In this document: positions 23,966 through 33,960 of the stretch, piece after piece | How the letters are laid out: each line of letters opens with the position of its first letter | Numbering within the stretch: the first letter of the stretch is position 1 | Position numbers and translations under genes: made by a program | Notes under the pieces: generated by a model | What the model was told of the DNA's origin: nothing | What the model saw: the letters and a program-made list of their open reading frames with translations, nothing else | The model's database searches: none | NCBI GenBank assembly: GCA_036873135.1 | Contig: JAPTYO010000003.1 | Span: forward strand, 22,468,001 to 22,532,000 | DNA: 64,000 nucleotides | Origin: Clarkia xantiana subsp. parviflora | Lineage: Eukaryota; Streptophyta; Magnoliopsida; Myrtales; Onagraceae | Direction: 5' to 3'

Positions 23966-26900
23966 TCAACCATGATCTTCAACTTGAACACCTCCAACTT
24001 GCTCCCCTTCAATCTGAAAAACATTACTCATGCCTATTTTCAAGGACAGATACCTGAGCTGCTTCTTCGGAAGAGGCTTGGTAAACAGATCTGCCTCTTG
24101 TTCTTCACTCTGCAAATGTCTTAACTGCAAAACACCCTTCAAAAGCAAATCTCTAACATAATGACAGTCAATTTCTATATGCTTAGTTCTTTCATGAAAG
24201 ACAGGGTTAGATGCAATTTGAATGGCGGCTTTACTATCACAATATAATGTAACAGGAGCCTTTTGTTCAAAACCTAACTCTTTCAACAAAGACCTAAGCC
24301 AAACAATTTCCTGTGCAGCCTTACCCATACTCCTATATTCTGCCTCAGCAGAAGATCTCGAAACAACATCCTGTTTCTTCACCTTCCAAGAAACAACAGA
24401 ACTACCAATCTTCATACAATAACCAGAAACAGACCTCCTAGATACGCAACAAGCTCCCCAATCGGAATCACAATGAGCAGATAAAATAGGAGAAGCATCA
24501 GAGGAGAAAAACAAACCTTTACCAGGCTCTAATTTGATATATCTTACAACTCTGAGAGCTGCATCCAAATGGGACTGTTTTGGGGAATTGACAAACTGAC
24601 TCAGATGCCTGACAGAGTAGGCAATGTCTGGCCTCGTCATTGTCAAGTATAATAATCTACCAATCAACCTCCTGTAAGAACCTGCATCCTTAACAGCCAT
24701 ATCATTTTTATTCAAGCCAAGATGAATGTCATAATCATGGGAAGTTAATTTAGAGCTAACCTCCATGGGGGTACTAGCTGGTTTACATCCAGCCAATCCC
24801 ACCTCAGAGATCAACTCCAAAGCATATTTCCTTTGGTTTAGAACGATCCCTTTCTCAGAACGAATAATTTCTATACCAAGGAAATATTTTAACTGACCAA
24901 GATCTTTCATCTTAAAACTGCTTTCCAATACCATTTTGAGTTCTGAAACAAGCATAGAGCTATTCCCTGTAATTAGCAAATCGTCAACATATACTAATAA
25001 AACCACTATCTGATCACCACTTGTTTTAGTGAAAAGGGAATAGTCTGACTTGGACTGTAAGTAACCATTACTCAAAAGGGTATCGGTAAGTTTGACATTC
25101 CACTGTCTAGAGGACTGTTTAAGACCATACAAGGATTTGGTCAATCGACAAACCATTCTATTCTCCCCTTGATTGCCAAATCCTTGTGGGATTTCCATAA
25201 AAACTTCCTCGTCCAAATCCCCTTGAAGAAAAGCATTATACACGTCCATTTGGAAAAGTGGCCATTGATTGATTGAGGCTAAAGCCAAAATGGTACGAAC
25301 AGTTTGCATTTTAACTACTGGGGAAAAGGTTTCATAGTAATCAATGCCATATTTTTGTTTAAAACCTTTTGCAACAAGACGTGCTTTATGCCTTTCTAAA
25401 CTGCCATCAGCCTTAAATTTCAATTTATATACCCATTTGCATCCTATGGCAGTCTTACTTGGTGGGAGTGGTACCACATCCCACGTTTTGTTGGTTTCGA
25501 GTGCTTGTATCTCTTCTTTCATAGCTTGTATCCAAGATGGATGCTTGACAGCTTCATGAAAGTTGCTAGGTTCTGTCAAACTCGAAATAGATGTTAGAAA
25601 AGAATAATAAGAAGGGGACAGTTTACTATAAGAGACATAGTCTGTAATAGGATATAATGCAGCAGAATAGCTCATATCATAACTGCTGGTCCAGATGGGT
25701 GGTCTGATAGCTCGACCTGTCCTCCTGGTAATAGGAACATCACTAGAAATGTGATCAGTAACAACTGGGCCATCAGAGGGTGTTAACTCATCATTTGGCA
25801 TATCAAGATGGTCATCAACTGATAAATCAGTACCCTCTGTATCAATCCTAGCTCTGTTATCTAGTATTAATTCCTCAGAACTACTATGAATGTTGGATAG
25901 TTCATCATAGGTATTCATTCTGGGTGTTGCATCGCAAAAGATAGGTATCTGATCTTGCTTGTAATTTTCAAATGGAAAAATATTTTCTCGAAACTGAACA
26001 TCCCTGCTGAAGAAAATCCTTTTACTGGATATTTCATACAATTTGTAACCCTTTTTTGTTTCAGAATAACCAATGAAAACAGATGGGATGGCTCTTGAAG
26101 CAAGTTTATCAGACACAACTAAGTCCTTCGCGTATGCTAAACACCCAAAAGTTTTTAAATGTGCAACAGAGATAGGTTTGTTTTTTAAAATTTCCAAGGG
26201 GCTTTTACCATCCAAAAGATCTGAAGGCATTAGATTTATCAAATAACAAGCCGTTAAAACACAATCTCCCCATAAGAAATTAGGCAGAGAAGCTTGTAGT
26301 TTAAGAGCTCTGGCCACTTCAAGCAAATGCCTGTGTTTTCTCTCGACTCTCCCGTTTTGTTGGGGAGTGTAAGAGCAGGAACTCTGATGTATAATCCCCT
26401 TATCAATCAAAAAAGAACTAAGTTGCTCATTGAAAAATTCTCTGCCATTATCTGTTCTTAAAATTTTGACAGTCTTAGAAAACTGATTTTGAATCATAGT
26501 AACAAAGTTCTTTAAGATGAGGGGAACATCAGATTTAAACTGCATTAAAAAGATCCAAGTAAGTCGAGAGAAATCATCCACAAGAGTAAGAAAGAAACGT
26601 TTATTATCATAAGTGGTCTCATAATATGGACCCCAAACATCTGCGTGAATTAGGCCAAAAGGGGACTCAGCCCTTGAATCTGATATAGGAAACTTTGGTC
26701 TAGTGATTTTGGCCTTTGGGCAAACTTTACAATCCTCCAGAACAGAATCAGTGTTGTTAAAACAATCTAAAGAAGAGATGTTTTTCAAAGTTTTGAATGA
26801 TGCATGGCCTAATCTATTATGCCATAACATCATTTTATTTTGGACAGAAGTGTGTAAAGCAATGTTTTGAGGGCTGGAGGTTGATATCTTGAGAAAATAC

Positions 26901-28429
26901 AGACCTGAGTTTTCAAAGCCACTCCCCAAGACCCTCCCATTTGAGAGGTCCTGCAGAATGACAATTTTAGGGAAAAAGAGGGCAGAACAGTTTAACTCTT
27001 TTGTGAGTTTCGAAATGGATAATAAATTGTATTTAAAGTCAGGAATGTAAAGAATGTTCTGCAGTTTTTTATCAGGTCCTATAGCTAATTCCCCAATGCC
27101 AGAAACACTAGAAAAGATTCCATTGGGCAATTGAACCTTGGAGCCACTAATATGTTTGAAATTGGTTAACCAATCTGAATTGTTGGTCATATGGTTTGTG
27201 GCCCCTGTGTCAATAATCCAATGGTGATTATCAATGCGATGAGAGTTTGCAGAAAATATACCTGCAGAGTTGGCCTGGCTCAGGGTGTTGGTAGCAGTTG
27301 CAGATGTGGTACCCTTTCCAAGATTCTGGACCAATTGCTCAAATTGTTGAGGGGTGAAGGATATGTTGGTGTCACGTGTATTGGCCGTAGGAGGAGCACC
27401 ACCACCTGATGTGTTAACATGATCCATGCTGCCACTGATAATTGTGGTAGCACTGGATATGTTGTTTGCTACCTTTCCTTTTCCAGAGTCCCTATATTTG
27501 AAGCAATTGTCAATGAAGTGGCCTTTTTTCTTACAATAGTCACATCCTTTGGCGTAACAGCGCTCCACAGAATGACCATTTTTGTGACAGACTGAACATT
27601 CGAGATTGGGATTCAGATTGGGGTTTTTCTTTGCCTTATCATTTCCCATGCCAAAGCTGACATTCATCGAGTTGCCAGTGGAGTTGGCATCAGAGGTGAC
27701 AACTCTGTGATTCTCCTCTTGCATCAATAAGCTGTAGGCTTGATTAACAGTGGGCAGGGGAGTCCACATCAACATTTGACTTCTAACAGCAGAGAATGAA
27801 TCATTCAATCCCATTAGGAATTGAAACAAACGAAGGTTATCCTTATGCTCCAAGTGCTTCTTGAAGGGGTCTCCCTCAATGAACGGTAAATTGCAGGCAG
27901 AATCGAATTCAGCCCATAAGAACTTCAGCTTTGTAAAGAAAGTGGACACACTGTCAAGACCTTGCCTGGTCATCACGATATCTCTGTGTAACTGATAAGT
28001 GCGAGATCCACTTTTCTTGTCGAAGCTTTCCTTCAAGTCATTCCAGGCATGGCAAGCAGATGAGGCATACATGATACTATTCGCAAGATCTCGAGATACA
28101 GAATTCAATATCCAGCCAAAGACGACAGAATTACATCGATCCCAGAGTTCGTATAAGGAAGGATCGAATTTTTCTCTAGGATATGTGCCATTAACAAACC
28201 CTAATTTGTTTTTTCCATGCAATGAAATGAACATCGCACGACTCCACATCGGATAGTCATCGATACTAGAGAGTTTAACAGACACCATAGCCATACCAGA
28301 GTGATCCGACGGATGAAGGTAGAGTGGATGATGAGGGTGCACCTCTGGATAATCATCGGCGCCAATAAGCTTCTTTCCACCATTGCCAGGGTCAGGGATC
28401 AACGCCGGTAGATCACTCTCGTTGCTCAT
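23966..28429 (-). CDS. Copia 2 gag-pol polyprotein, 1487 aa, uninterrupted
   Basis: One open frame starts at the ATG 28429. The N-terminal gag region has DDYPMWSRAM near residue 60, and the zinc knuckle C-X2-C-X4-H-X4-C (CSVCHKNGHSVERC) follows near 280. Protease WIIDTGATNHM is near residue 405. Integrase follows with its HHCC segment, DVWGPYYE, RTDNGREFF and PQQNGRVERKHRH. RT has LVYVDDLLIT, and RNase H has CDSDWGAC, SSAEAEYRS and CDSKAAI near the C-terminus. All expected motifs are present with no stop or shift, so the element could encode its own replication proteins. Activity cannot be judged from sequence alone. Confidence 0.95.
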   Translation of the reverse strand: MSNESDLPALIPDPGNGGKKLIGADDYPEVHPHHPLYLHPSDHSGMAMVSVKLSSIDDYPMWSRAMFISLHGKNKLGFVNGTYPREKFDPSLYELWDRCNSVVFGWILNSVSRDLANSIMYASSACHAWNDLKESFDKKSGSRTYQLHRDIVMTRQGLDSVSTFFTKLKFLWAEFDSACNLPFIEGDPFKKHLEHKDNLRLFQFLMGLNDSFSAVRSQMLMWTPLPTVNQAYSLLMQEENHRVVTSDANSTGNSMNVSFGMGNDKAKKNPNLNPNLECSVCHKNGHSVERCYAKGCDYCKKKGHFIDNCFKYRDSGKGKVANNISSATTIISGSMDHVNTSGGGAPPTANTRDTNISFTPQQFEQLVQNLGKGTTSATATNTLSQANSAGIFSANSHRIDNHHWIIDTGATNHMTNNSDWLTNFKHISGSKVQLPNGIFSSVSGIGELAIGPDKKLQNILYIPDFKYNLLSISKLTKELNCSALFFPKIVILQDLSNGRVLGSGFENSGLYFLKISTSSPQNIALHTSVQNKMMLWHNRLGHASFKTLKNISSLDCFNNTDSVLEDCKVCPKAKITRPKFPISDSRAESPFGLIHADVWGPYYETTYDNKRFFLTLVDDFSRLTWIFLMQFKSDVPLILKNFVTMIQNQFSKTVKILRTDNGREFFNEQLSSFLIDKGIIHQSSCSYTPQQNGRVERKHRHLLEVARALKLQASLPNFLWGDCVLTACYLINLMPSDLLDGKSPLEILKNKPISVAHLKTFGCLAYAKDLVVSDKLASRAIPSVFIGYSETKKGYKLYEISSKRIFFSRDVQFRENIFPFENYKQDQIPIFCDATPRMNTYDELSNIHSSSEELILDNRARIDTEGTDLSVDDHLDMPNDELTPSDGPVVTDHISSDVPITRRTGRAIRPPIWTSSYDMSYSAALYPITDYVSYSKLSPSYYSFLTSISSLTEPSNFHEAVKHPSWIQAMKEEIQALETNKTWDVVPLPPSKTAIGCKWVYKLKFKADGSLERHKARLVAKGFKQKYGIDYYETFSPVVKMQTVRTILALASINQWPLFQMDVYNAFLQGDLDEEVFMEIPQGFGNQGENRMVCRLTKSLYGLKQSSRQWNVKLTDTLLSNGYLQSKSDYSLFTKTSGDQIVVLLVYVDDLLITGNSSMLVSELKMVLESSFKMKDLGQLKYFLGIEIIRSEKGIVLNQRKYALELISEVGLAGCKPASTPMEVSSKLTSHDYDIHLGLNKNDMAVKDAGSYRRLIGRLLYLTMTRPDIAYSVRHLSQFVNSPKQSHLDAALRVVRYIKLEPGKGLFFSSDASPILSAHCDSDWGACCVSRRSVSGYCMKIGSSVVSWKVKKQDVVSRSSAEAEYRSMGKAAQEIVWLRSLLKELGFEQKAPVTLYCDSKAAIQIASNPVFHERTKHIEIDCHYVRDLLLKGVLQLRHLQSEEQEADLFTKPLPKKQLRYLSLKIGMSNVFQIEGEQVGGVQVEDHG

Positions 28430-28590
28430 GGTGATGAAGTGATGCCTCCAAGACTGACAGGCGAAGGAGGTGAATCGTCAGGAAGGTGAAAAACCGAATC
28501 GATTGAAAGGGAGATAGCAGATGCGGAAGCAAGAACCGAGTCAGGATCGATTTGCGAGAGAAATTAGGTTTCTCTCTCGCTCTGATACCA

Positions 28591-28927
28591 TCTGAAATGT
28601 GGAAACCCTAACCCTAAAACATTGTTACAGAGAAACGAAGAGACGAGAGAATTTCAGAATAGCAACAGACAATTGCGGATTATTTGGGTGAGTTCCTTCA
28701 CTTGGTCACCCATCACCTTAAAACCACTAAAGGGAACCCTGAGCGAATCAAGGTTCTACCCCACACAATAAATGTCTTACAAAATAGTCCTCAAAGTGAA
28801 GGAATAATTACAAATAAGGCCAATCCAGCCCAAACAAACAGAAAAGCCCAAACCGAGCTAATAAAGATAACACAAACACAATAAAGGCCTAAAACCAAAC
28901 AGGAAGCCCACACTTGCATATTCAACA
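28591..28927 (-). repeat. Copia 2 LTR (5' LTR)
   Basis: 337 bp, adjacent to the primer-binding site complement tctgatacca at 28581-28590. It differs from the left LTR at two sites (c/t in gcggat-atttggg and in gaagga-aattac). Confidence 0.93.
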
Positions 28928-30862
28928 CACTGCATCTTGGATTGCTTACCAAGTATCAAGGACGTGATGAGAACTAGCGCTATTTCCAAATCGTGGCTCC
29001 AAGCATGGCGTACCTTCCGATCTCCGAATTCAACATGTATGACTTTGTTTCTCGCACGAGAAGACTTTCCCCCCGAAGAACTCGAAGCAAAGACTGAGCA
29101 GTTCATCAGCTTCGTCGACAATACTCTGCAGAGGTTTGAAAGGCAGAATAATGGGGGAGTGCAGAATCTCAACCTTCTTACTGACGACAACATGGTTCAT
29201 CACGTTACTAGGTGGATAGGTATGGCTCTGGACAATAAAATTCAGCATTTGGCTCTTCGTATGTTCAATGGTAGATATCTGCATCATACATGCTTGACGA
29301 TTCCTGATAGAGTTTTATCTGCTTATTGGCTAAAGTCTCTCAAACTTGTTGGACCTGTGATTTGCATTCAGTCCTTGACTGAGAGTAGCCGTGTTGATCT
29401 ACCTTCGCTTACATCTCTTCGAATTGAAAATACTACGCATATTAAAGATGAGCAATTGCAGAAACTTCTCAGTGGCTGCCCTGTTCTTGAAGACATTGCC
29501 CTGTTATACAGTGATTCGCTGTCCAAAGTTGATATTTTTTACCACCCTAACTTGGAGACCCTTGAAGTTACTGATAGAGTTAACCTTACTGCTATTAGGG
29601 TTAGGGCACCTAAGCTGAAGTCTTTCGGTTACAAATCTAATAACCATGATGTTGTTGTTAAGATTCAGAATAGCCCTGAGCTGAAAAGCTTGAGAATCAC
29701 AGACCGGAACAAGACTGACGAGTGGTTCCATAAATTTATTGCTCAGTTCCCATTGATCGAGGACTTGACAATTGACTCGTGCCATGCATTGAGGGAGATT
29801 AGGATCTCAAACCCTGTTCTTCAGAAAATTAGCATCATGGAGTGCAACAACCTGGAGGATGTGGTAATCAGTAGCAAGAAGTTGGAATATTTCTTTTTGT
29901 TTACTCTAGAATCCTTGATTCCGAAGCCCTCTATTCGGATAAAAATGGATAATTCTCCAAATGATTGCACCGCACAAATTCTTGTGGATTTTGAGGCCGA
30001 TCTTATGATGGAGGCTAGCTGGTATTGTAAGCTAAAAGAATTTTTGACAACACCCTTTACATTTAAAAGCCTCAACATTATTTTGGATACATTGTATTCT
30101 AAGGTAAGTAAGAAGTGTGATCTTATATTTATTTTGGTTATGTTTGTTCCGGGTCTTGTTTGTGCTTAGTCTCACTTTGTATCTGTTTTTATATTTAAGG
30201 ATGGGGACATGAAGGGGGAAGATGTGCACAAGAAGTTGCCTCGTGCAGCTTGTAACATTGAGAAACTAAGTTTGAATCTTGATGCACCCTCATCGTGCCA
30301 CTCTCATATTTTGAACGGATTGCTCTCTGCTTGCCATCCAAACGCTATCAAGTTAGATGTTAATTATTTAGACAATGATTTTATCAAGGTACTTTCCAAA
30401 TCATTTGTATAACATTATATCATTGTCCATATTACTTCCTTCAAATAATGTCTTACATGCACATAGAGCATAATACATACATTTGGATTGTTTTTGTATG
30501 TTGATTTCATGTTATTACCATAAATAGGAAGGGTGCTTAATTAGACATCATAATGAAGGGTGCTTAGTCTGAGGTTCTTGCTTGTTGATTTTCTTTTGTC
30601 TTTGATCTTTCATTATCCTAAATCTTTAAATTGTTTTACCTATTGTGTACAGTTGGTTTGCGAGGAGCTAGGCAATAGAGAAAACAACCGCAAGTGTTGG
30701 TGCAAAGACGATTTCAAATGCTGGAAGCATCAATTGAAGGAGGTTAAGATTGTGAAGATCACAGGGATCAAACTAGAGAATAATTTAGATTGGGACGACT
30801 TGTTCGGTTTGCTGCCTACTCTTGAAGTTGGGAATGCCATTTACTTCAAGTTAATGTGGTAA

Positions 30863-31265
30863 CAACCTCATCAACTAAGATGATTAGATAGTGAAAGATT
30901 TACCTATACTGCTATCTTTAAGCAATGTCTTTATTTATTTAGTTGAACACAAGAGGTCCACTTAGAAATATGGTGCTTTTGAACTCTTTCTTCCTAAGTA
31001 GAAAAAAAAGTTTATCAACAGTATTTTGATAACTTTTTATCAACAGCTGCAGTGGAAAAAGGAGTTTTCCTTTTGTCTATGAGATTGAATGCACCTGATA
31101 CTTTTTGTTGCTTCAAAACTTCCTATGTAAACTGTAATTTGGTCCTTCACTTATCCATTGCAATAGCTTTAGTCATGAACCTATGATCGATCTAATGCAA
31201 TTTTCACCCTCAAAGTCAATCAACTAGGCGGGATTTCATATTTCCGTATTATTAATATCTAGGTT
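30863..31265. other. 3' flank of F-box copy D
   Basis: Contains the 3' untranslated region of copy D, similar to those of the other copies in its first part (aacaacctcatcaactaagatga). Nothing else was recognised. Confidence 0.5.
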
Positions 31266-31654
31266 ACATAAGTTAAATGGTCAATAACCTGGGAGAGGTC
31301 TGAAGTTTGGCCCTTGTGAATTTGAGAGGTCTGAAGATTGAAATGGTGATAACTGAGGTCTGAAGTTTGGATTTTGTGATTTTTAGGTTTTTCGTCCAAT
31401 CTGTCAAATTTAACAGAACTGCATGAAATGTCAAAAATACCCTTTTGTAATATTTGAATTAACAAAAAGTTTAATTAATATAAAGATGAAATGACAAAAA
31501 TACCCCTGTTCATAATTTAAACATAACCCAACTCCGGCCACCACCCAACTCCGGCGACCACCACTCACAACTTCGACGACCGCCACCCAACTCCGACGAC
31601 CGCACCACGGTCCCAATTGGGCCCAAATCGGAGCCACCGGCCCCGATTGGGCTC
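31266..31654. repeat. Truncated MITE-like repeat with GC-rich core
   Basis: It starts with repeats of gaggtctgaagtttgg and leads into a GC-rich core of ccaactccggcgaccacc-type units like those in the Mutator-like elements at 21860 and 45280. The right terminal repeat is missing. At about 31655 the sequence switches abruptly to F-box intron 2 sequence, suggesting a recombination junction. Confidence 0.5.
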
Positions 31655-32489
31655 AAATCATTTGTATAACATGACATTATATCATTGTTTCTTTTTTATT
31701 GTCCGATTATTATAGTTACGACAGCCGCCATGTTGTTTCTTTCATATGATGACGTCTCTTACACATGTAAAGTAGAATACATAAACTTTTAGATTGTTTT
31801 GTGGGTTTTTCTCTATCGAAGTCGAAGCTATCATTTGGGGCTTATATGTACTTAAGTTGTTTGATTCATGGTAGTCCATAAATAGAGGGTGGTTAAAGTT
31901 TGATGCGATGAGGTTCTTGCTTGCTGTTTTGCTTTGTCTTAGATTCATTATTTCCTGGTTAGATCTATTGCGATTATAATTAAATAACTGTTTGGATTTC
32001 ATTTGAAATAAAAGATTAGAAATTCAACAAGTGATATTCTTTTGATTGTGTCTTTATGTACAGTTGGTTTGTGAGGAGCTTGGCAATAGAGAAAACAACA
32101 ATAAGTGCTGGTGCAAAGATGATTTCAAATGCTGGAAGCATCAGCTGAAGGAGGTGAAGATTGAGAAGATCAAGGGGATCAATCTGGAGGATGATGATCT
32201 GGACTGGGATACCTTGTTTAATGTGCTACCTACCCTTAAAAAGGGGAATGCCATTTACTTCAAGTTAATGTGGTAACAAGCTCATCAACTAATATGATGA
32301 GATAAGTGAAGGATTCCCATCTACTGCTCTCTTTAAGGAGTCCCGTATTAAACTATTCTTTCATAAATACTTGATATAATTTTGAAGTAAAAAACGGTTG
32401 TTTTGTTTGTCTAGTGGAAGTGAACATCCCCTAATAATGCTATTACTTGACTATATATTTATATATTTATGTGACGGAATATTACAAGC

Positions 32490-32537
<48 letters not shown>

Positions 32538-32760
32538 AAAAATGAGTATTTTTAAAATATGAATGAATTTTTATTTTATTATGATCGGTTTGAAATACGA
32601 ATAACTTACATGAAGTTATTTCATGAAGTTATTTCATTGACCGATAGAATGTTGTGTCAGCTTGATAATTAGCATTTTATTTTCTATCACATTCAAAATT
32701 AGTATAAGTATATAAATTCTTTAAATTAGACTAGAATTATTCAAGAAAGTCACTGCAGCC
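31655..32760 (+). pseudogene. F-box/LRR copy E: duplicated 3' end only (intron 2, exon 3, 3' flank)
   Basis: From 31655 this is nearly identical to the 3' part of copy C (from about 17343). Exon 3 lies at 32064-32276, encoding LVCEELGNRENN, then CWCKDDFKCWKHQLKEVKIE, then NAIYFKLMW and a stop. The match continues through the 3' flank to about 32450, then skips to sequence matching about 19765-19995. It therefore lacks the segment that carries the hAT element beside copy C. No F-box, exon 1 or exon 2 is attached, so it is not a gene on its own. Confidence 0.85.
32494..32534. repeat. (TA)n microsatellite
   Basis: About 20 uninterrupted TA units, just downstream of copy E. Confidence 0.95.
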
Positions 32761-32801
32761 TCTCTTTTTTCATGTTGCCTTGCCGCTTCCTATTGTTTTT
32801 A

Positions 32802-33331
32802 GGGTTAATAACTAAAAAACTGTCCAAGGTTTACCCTATGTTAAAATTAGGTGTCTGAAGTTTGAAATGTTAAAATGGACTGTCCCAAGTTTCATTTTTG
32901 TTGAAATATGGTGTCTCGGTATGATTACTTTAGAAAAGTCAATTCCGACGAAACAGTCTGTCAAATTCGAGCTCTCATACACACTCCTTTTTCGTCATCT
33001 TGCCGGGACCGTCACCTAAAAGTTGGTCACATCCGGACAAGTAAATTTCGCTCTATTGTCCTTGGAAAATGGCTCTACACCACTCTTCTAGAATTTTTTT
33101 TTTAATGTTCAATTTTTTGTGAAATTTGAGGATTTTGTGAAAAGTAAAGAGTGATGGATTATGAGTGGGTTGGTGGGTTGATGAAAATGATGGAATGAAG
33201 ATGAAAAGACGCACAAAGACACCAAATTTCAACAAAAATGAAACTTGGGACAGTCCATTTTAACATTTCAAACTTCAGACATATAATTTTAACATAGGGT
33301 AAACCTTAGACAGTTTTTTAGTTATTAACCC
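32802..33331. mobile_element. Mutator-like MITE 2 (530 bp)
   Basis: Inverted repeats of more than 100 bp begin GGGTTAATAACTAAAAAACT and end with the complement. The 9-bp duplication ttgttttta lies at 32793-32801. Its right copy starts at 33332 and continues at 38554-38561, because copia 3 is inserted one base inside it. The interior has no gene. Confidence 0.85.
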
Positions 33332-33332
33332 T

Positions 33333-33877
33333 TGTTGCGGAATTGTGCGTGGTAACAAGAAAATATTTAGTCGGGTAGTCGATGTTAAAATGAGAAGTAA
33401 AAGAACAGATAGAAGAGACACAAAATTTAACGTGGAAACCCTCCGGTGTAGAGGGAAAAACCACAAGCGAGAGAGAAAATGCACTATGAAAATGAGGAGA
33501 TACAAGTGTTACACTCACTCCCTAAATACACTCAATAAAACCTCACTACACTCAAAGATATATGGAAAGAGTGTGTATGTATATATGAAGAGGTTTAGTG
33601 TATGGTAGCAACTATGAAATACTACGATGGCTTTTGGAGTGTCTTGGCCTGCTTTCATCTGCACAACAACCATGCTTATATAGCCATAAAGCATAGTGTG
33701 AATAAGTAGTTTTTTTCCTACCATAATTGACAAATGGCTCCCTAGCTAGTAACATAGCTCTTCATCTTTGACAATCTCCAACCAATTCACCGAAAGTGAA
33801 TTTGCCAAAATCTTCACCATTAATGCATGAATAGTTGCATGGACTTTAGTGTAAAATAATCAAGTCATATATCAACA
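33333..33877 (-). repeat. Copia 3 LTR (3' LTR)
   Basis: 545 bp, plus-strand ends TGTTGCGG and ATCAACA. Confidence 0.95.
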
Positions 33878-33960
33878 ATCTCCACCTTGACTTGAATTCT
33901 AGATGATCTCCTCAATAAAACGTTGTTTGCATTCCTCTCTCGCAATGCCCCGAAGGGCCC

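Larger units (their letters stand above)
23582..28927 (-). mobile_element. Ty1/copia retrotransposon (copia 2), full-length, intact frame, TG..GA termini
   Basis: The element is 5346 bp with TSD cactg (23577-23581 and 28928-28932). Its 337-bp LTRs differ at two positions by eye. On the minus strand the LTR runs from TGTTGAATATG to CATTTCAGA, so it ends in GA rather than CA. The TSD and the adjacent primer-binding site (TGGTATCAGAGC, immediately after the right LTR) both fix this boundary. The purine tract TTGAAGGGGAG precedes the left LTR. Confidence 0.95.
23493..30862 (+). pseudogene. F-box/LRR copy D: intact frame interrupted by copia 2 in the F-box
   Basis: Exon 1 starts at the ATG 23493 and reads to 23581, ending in the F-box codons KIPDHIIHC. 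Copia 2 occupies 23582-28927 and the target duplication 28928-28932. The frame continues without shift at 28933 (ILDCLPSIKDV, then ISKSWLQAW) to 30103. Exon 2 is 30200-30388 and exon 3 is 30653-30862. Without the insertion the frame is 553 codons including the stop, with no other nonsense codon, and all splice sites are GT-AG. Domains are the F-box (about residues 20-60), LRR-type repeats (LPSLTSLRI, LQKLLSGCPVLEDI, LKSLRITDRNKTDEWF) and the C-terminal CWCKDDFKCWKHQLKEVKI segment. It is a probable SCF E3 substrate receptor before disruption; the target is unknown. Confidence 0.9.
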
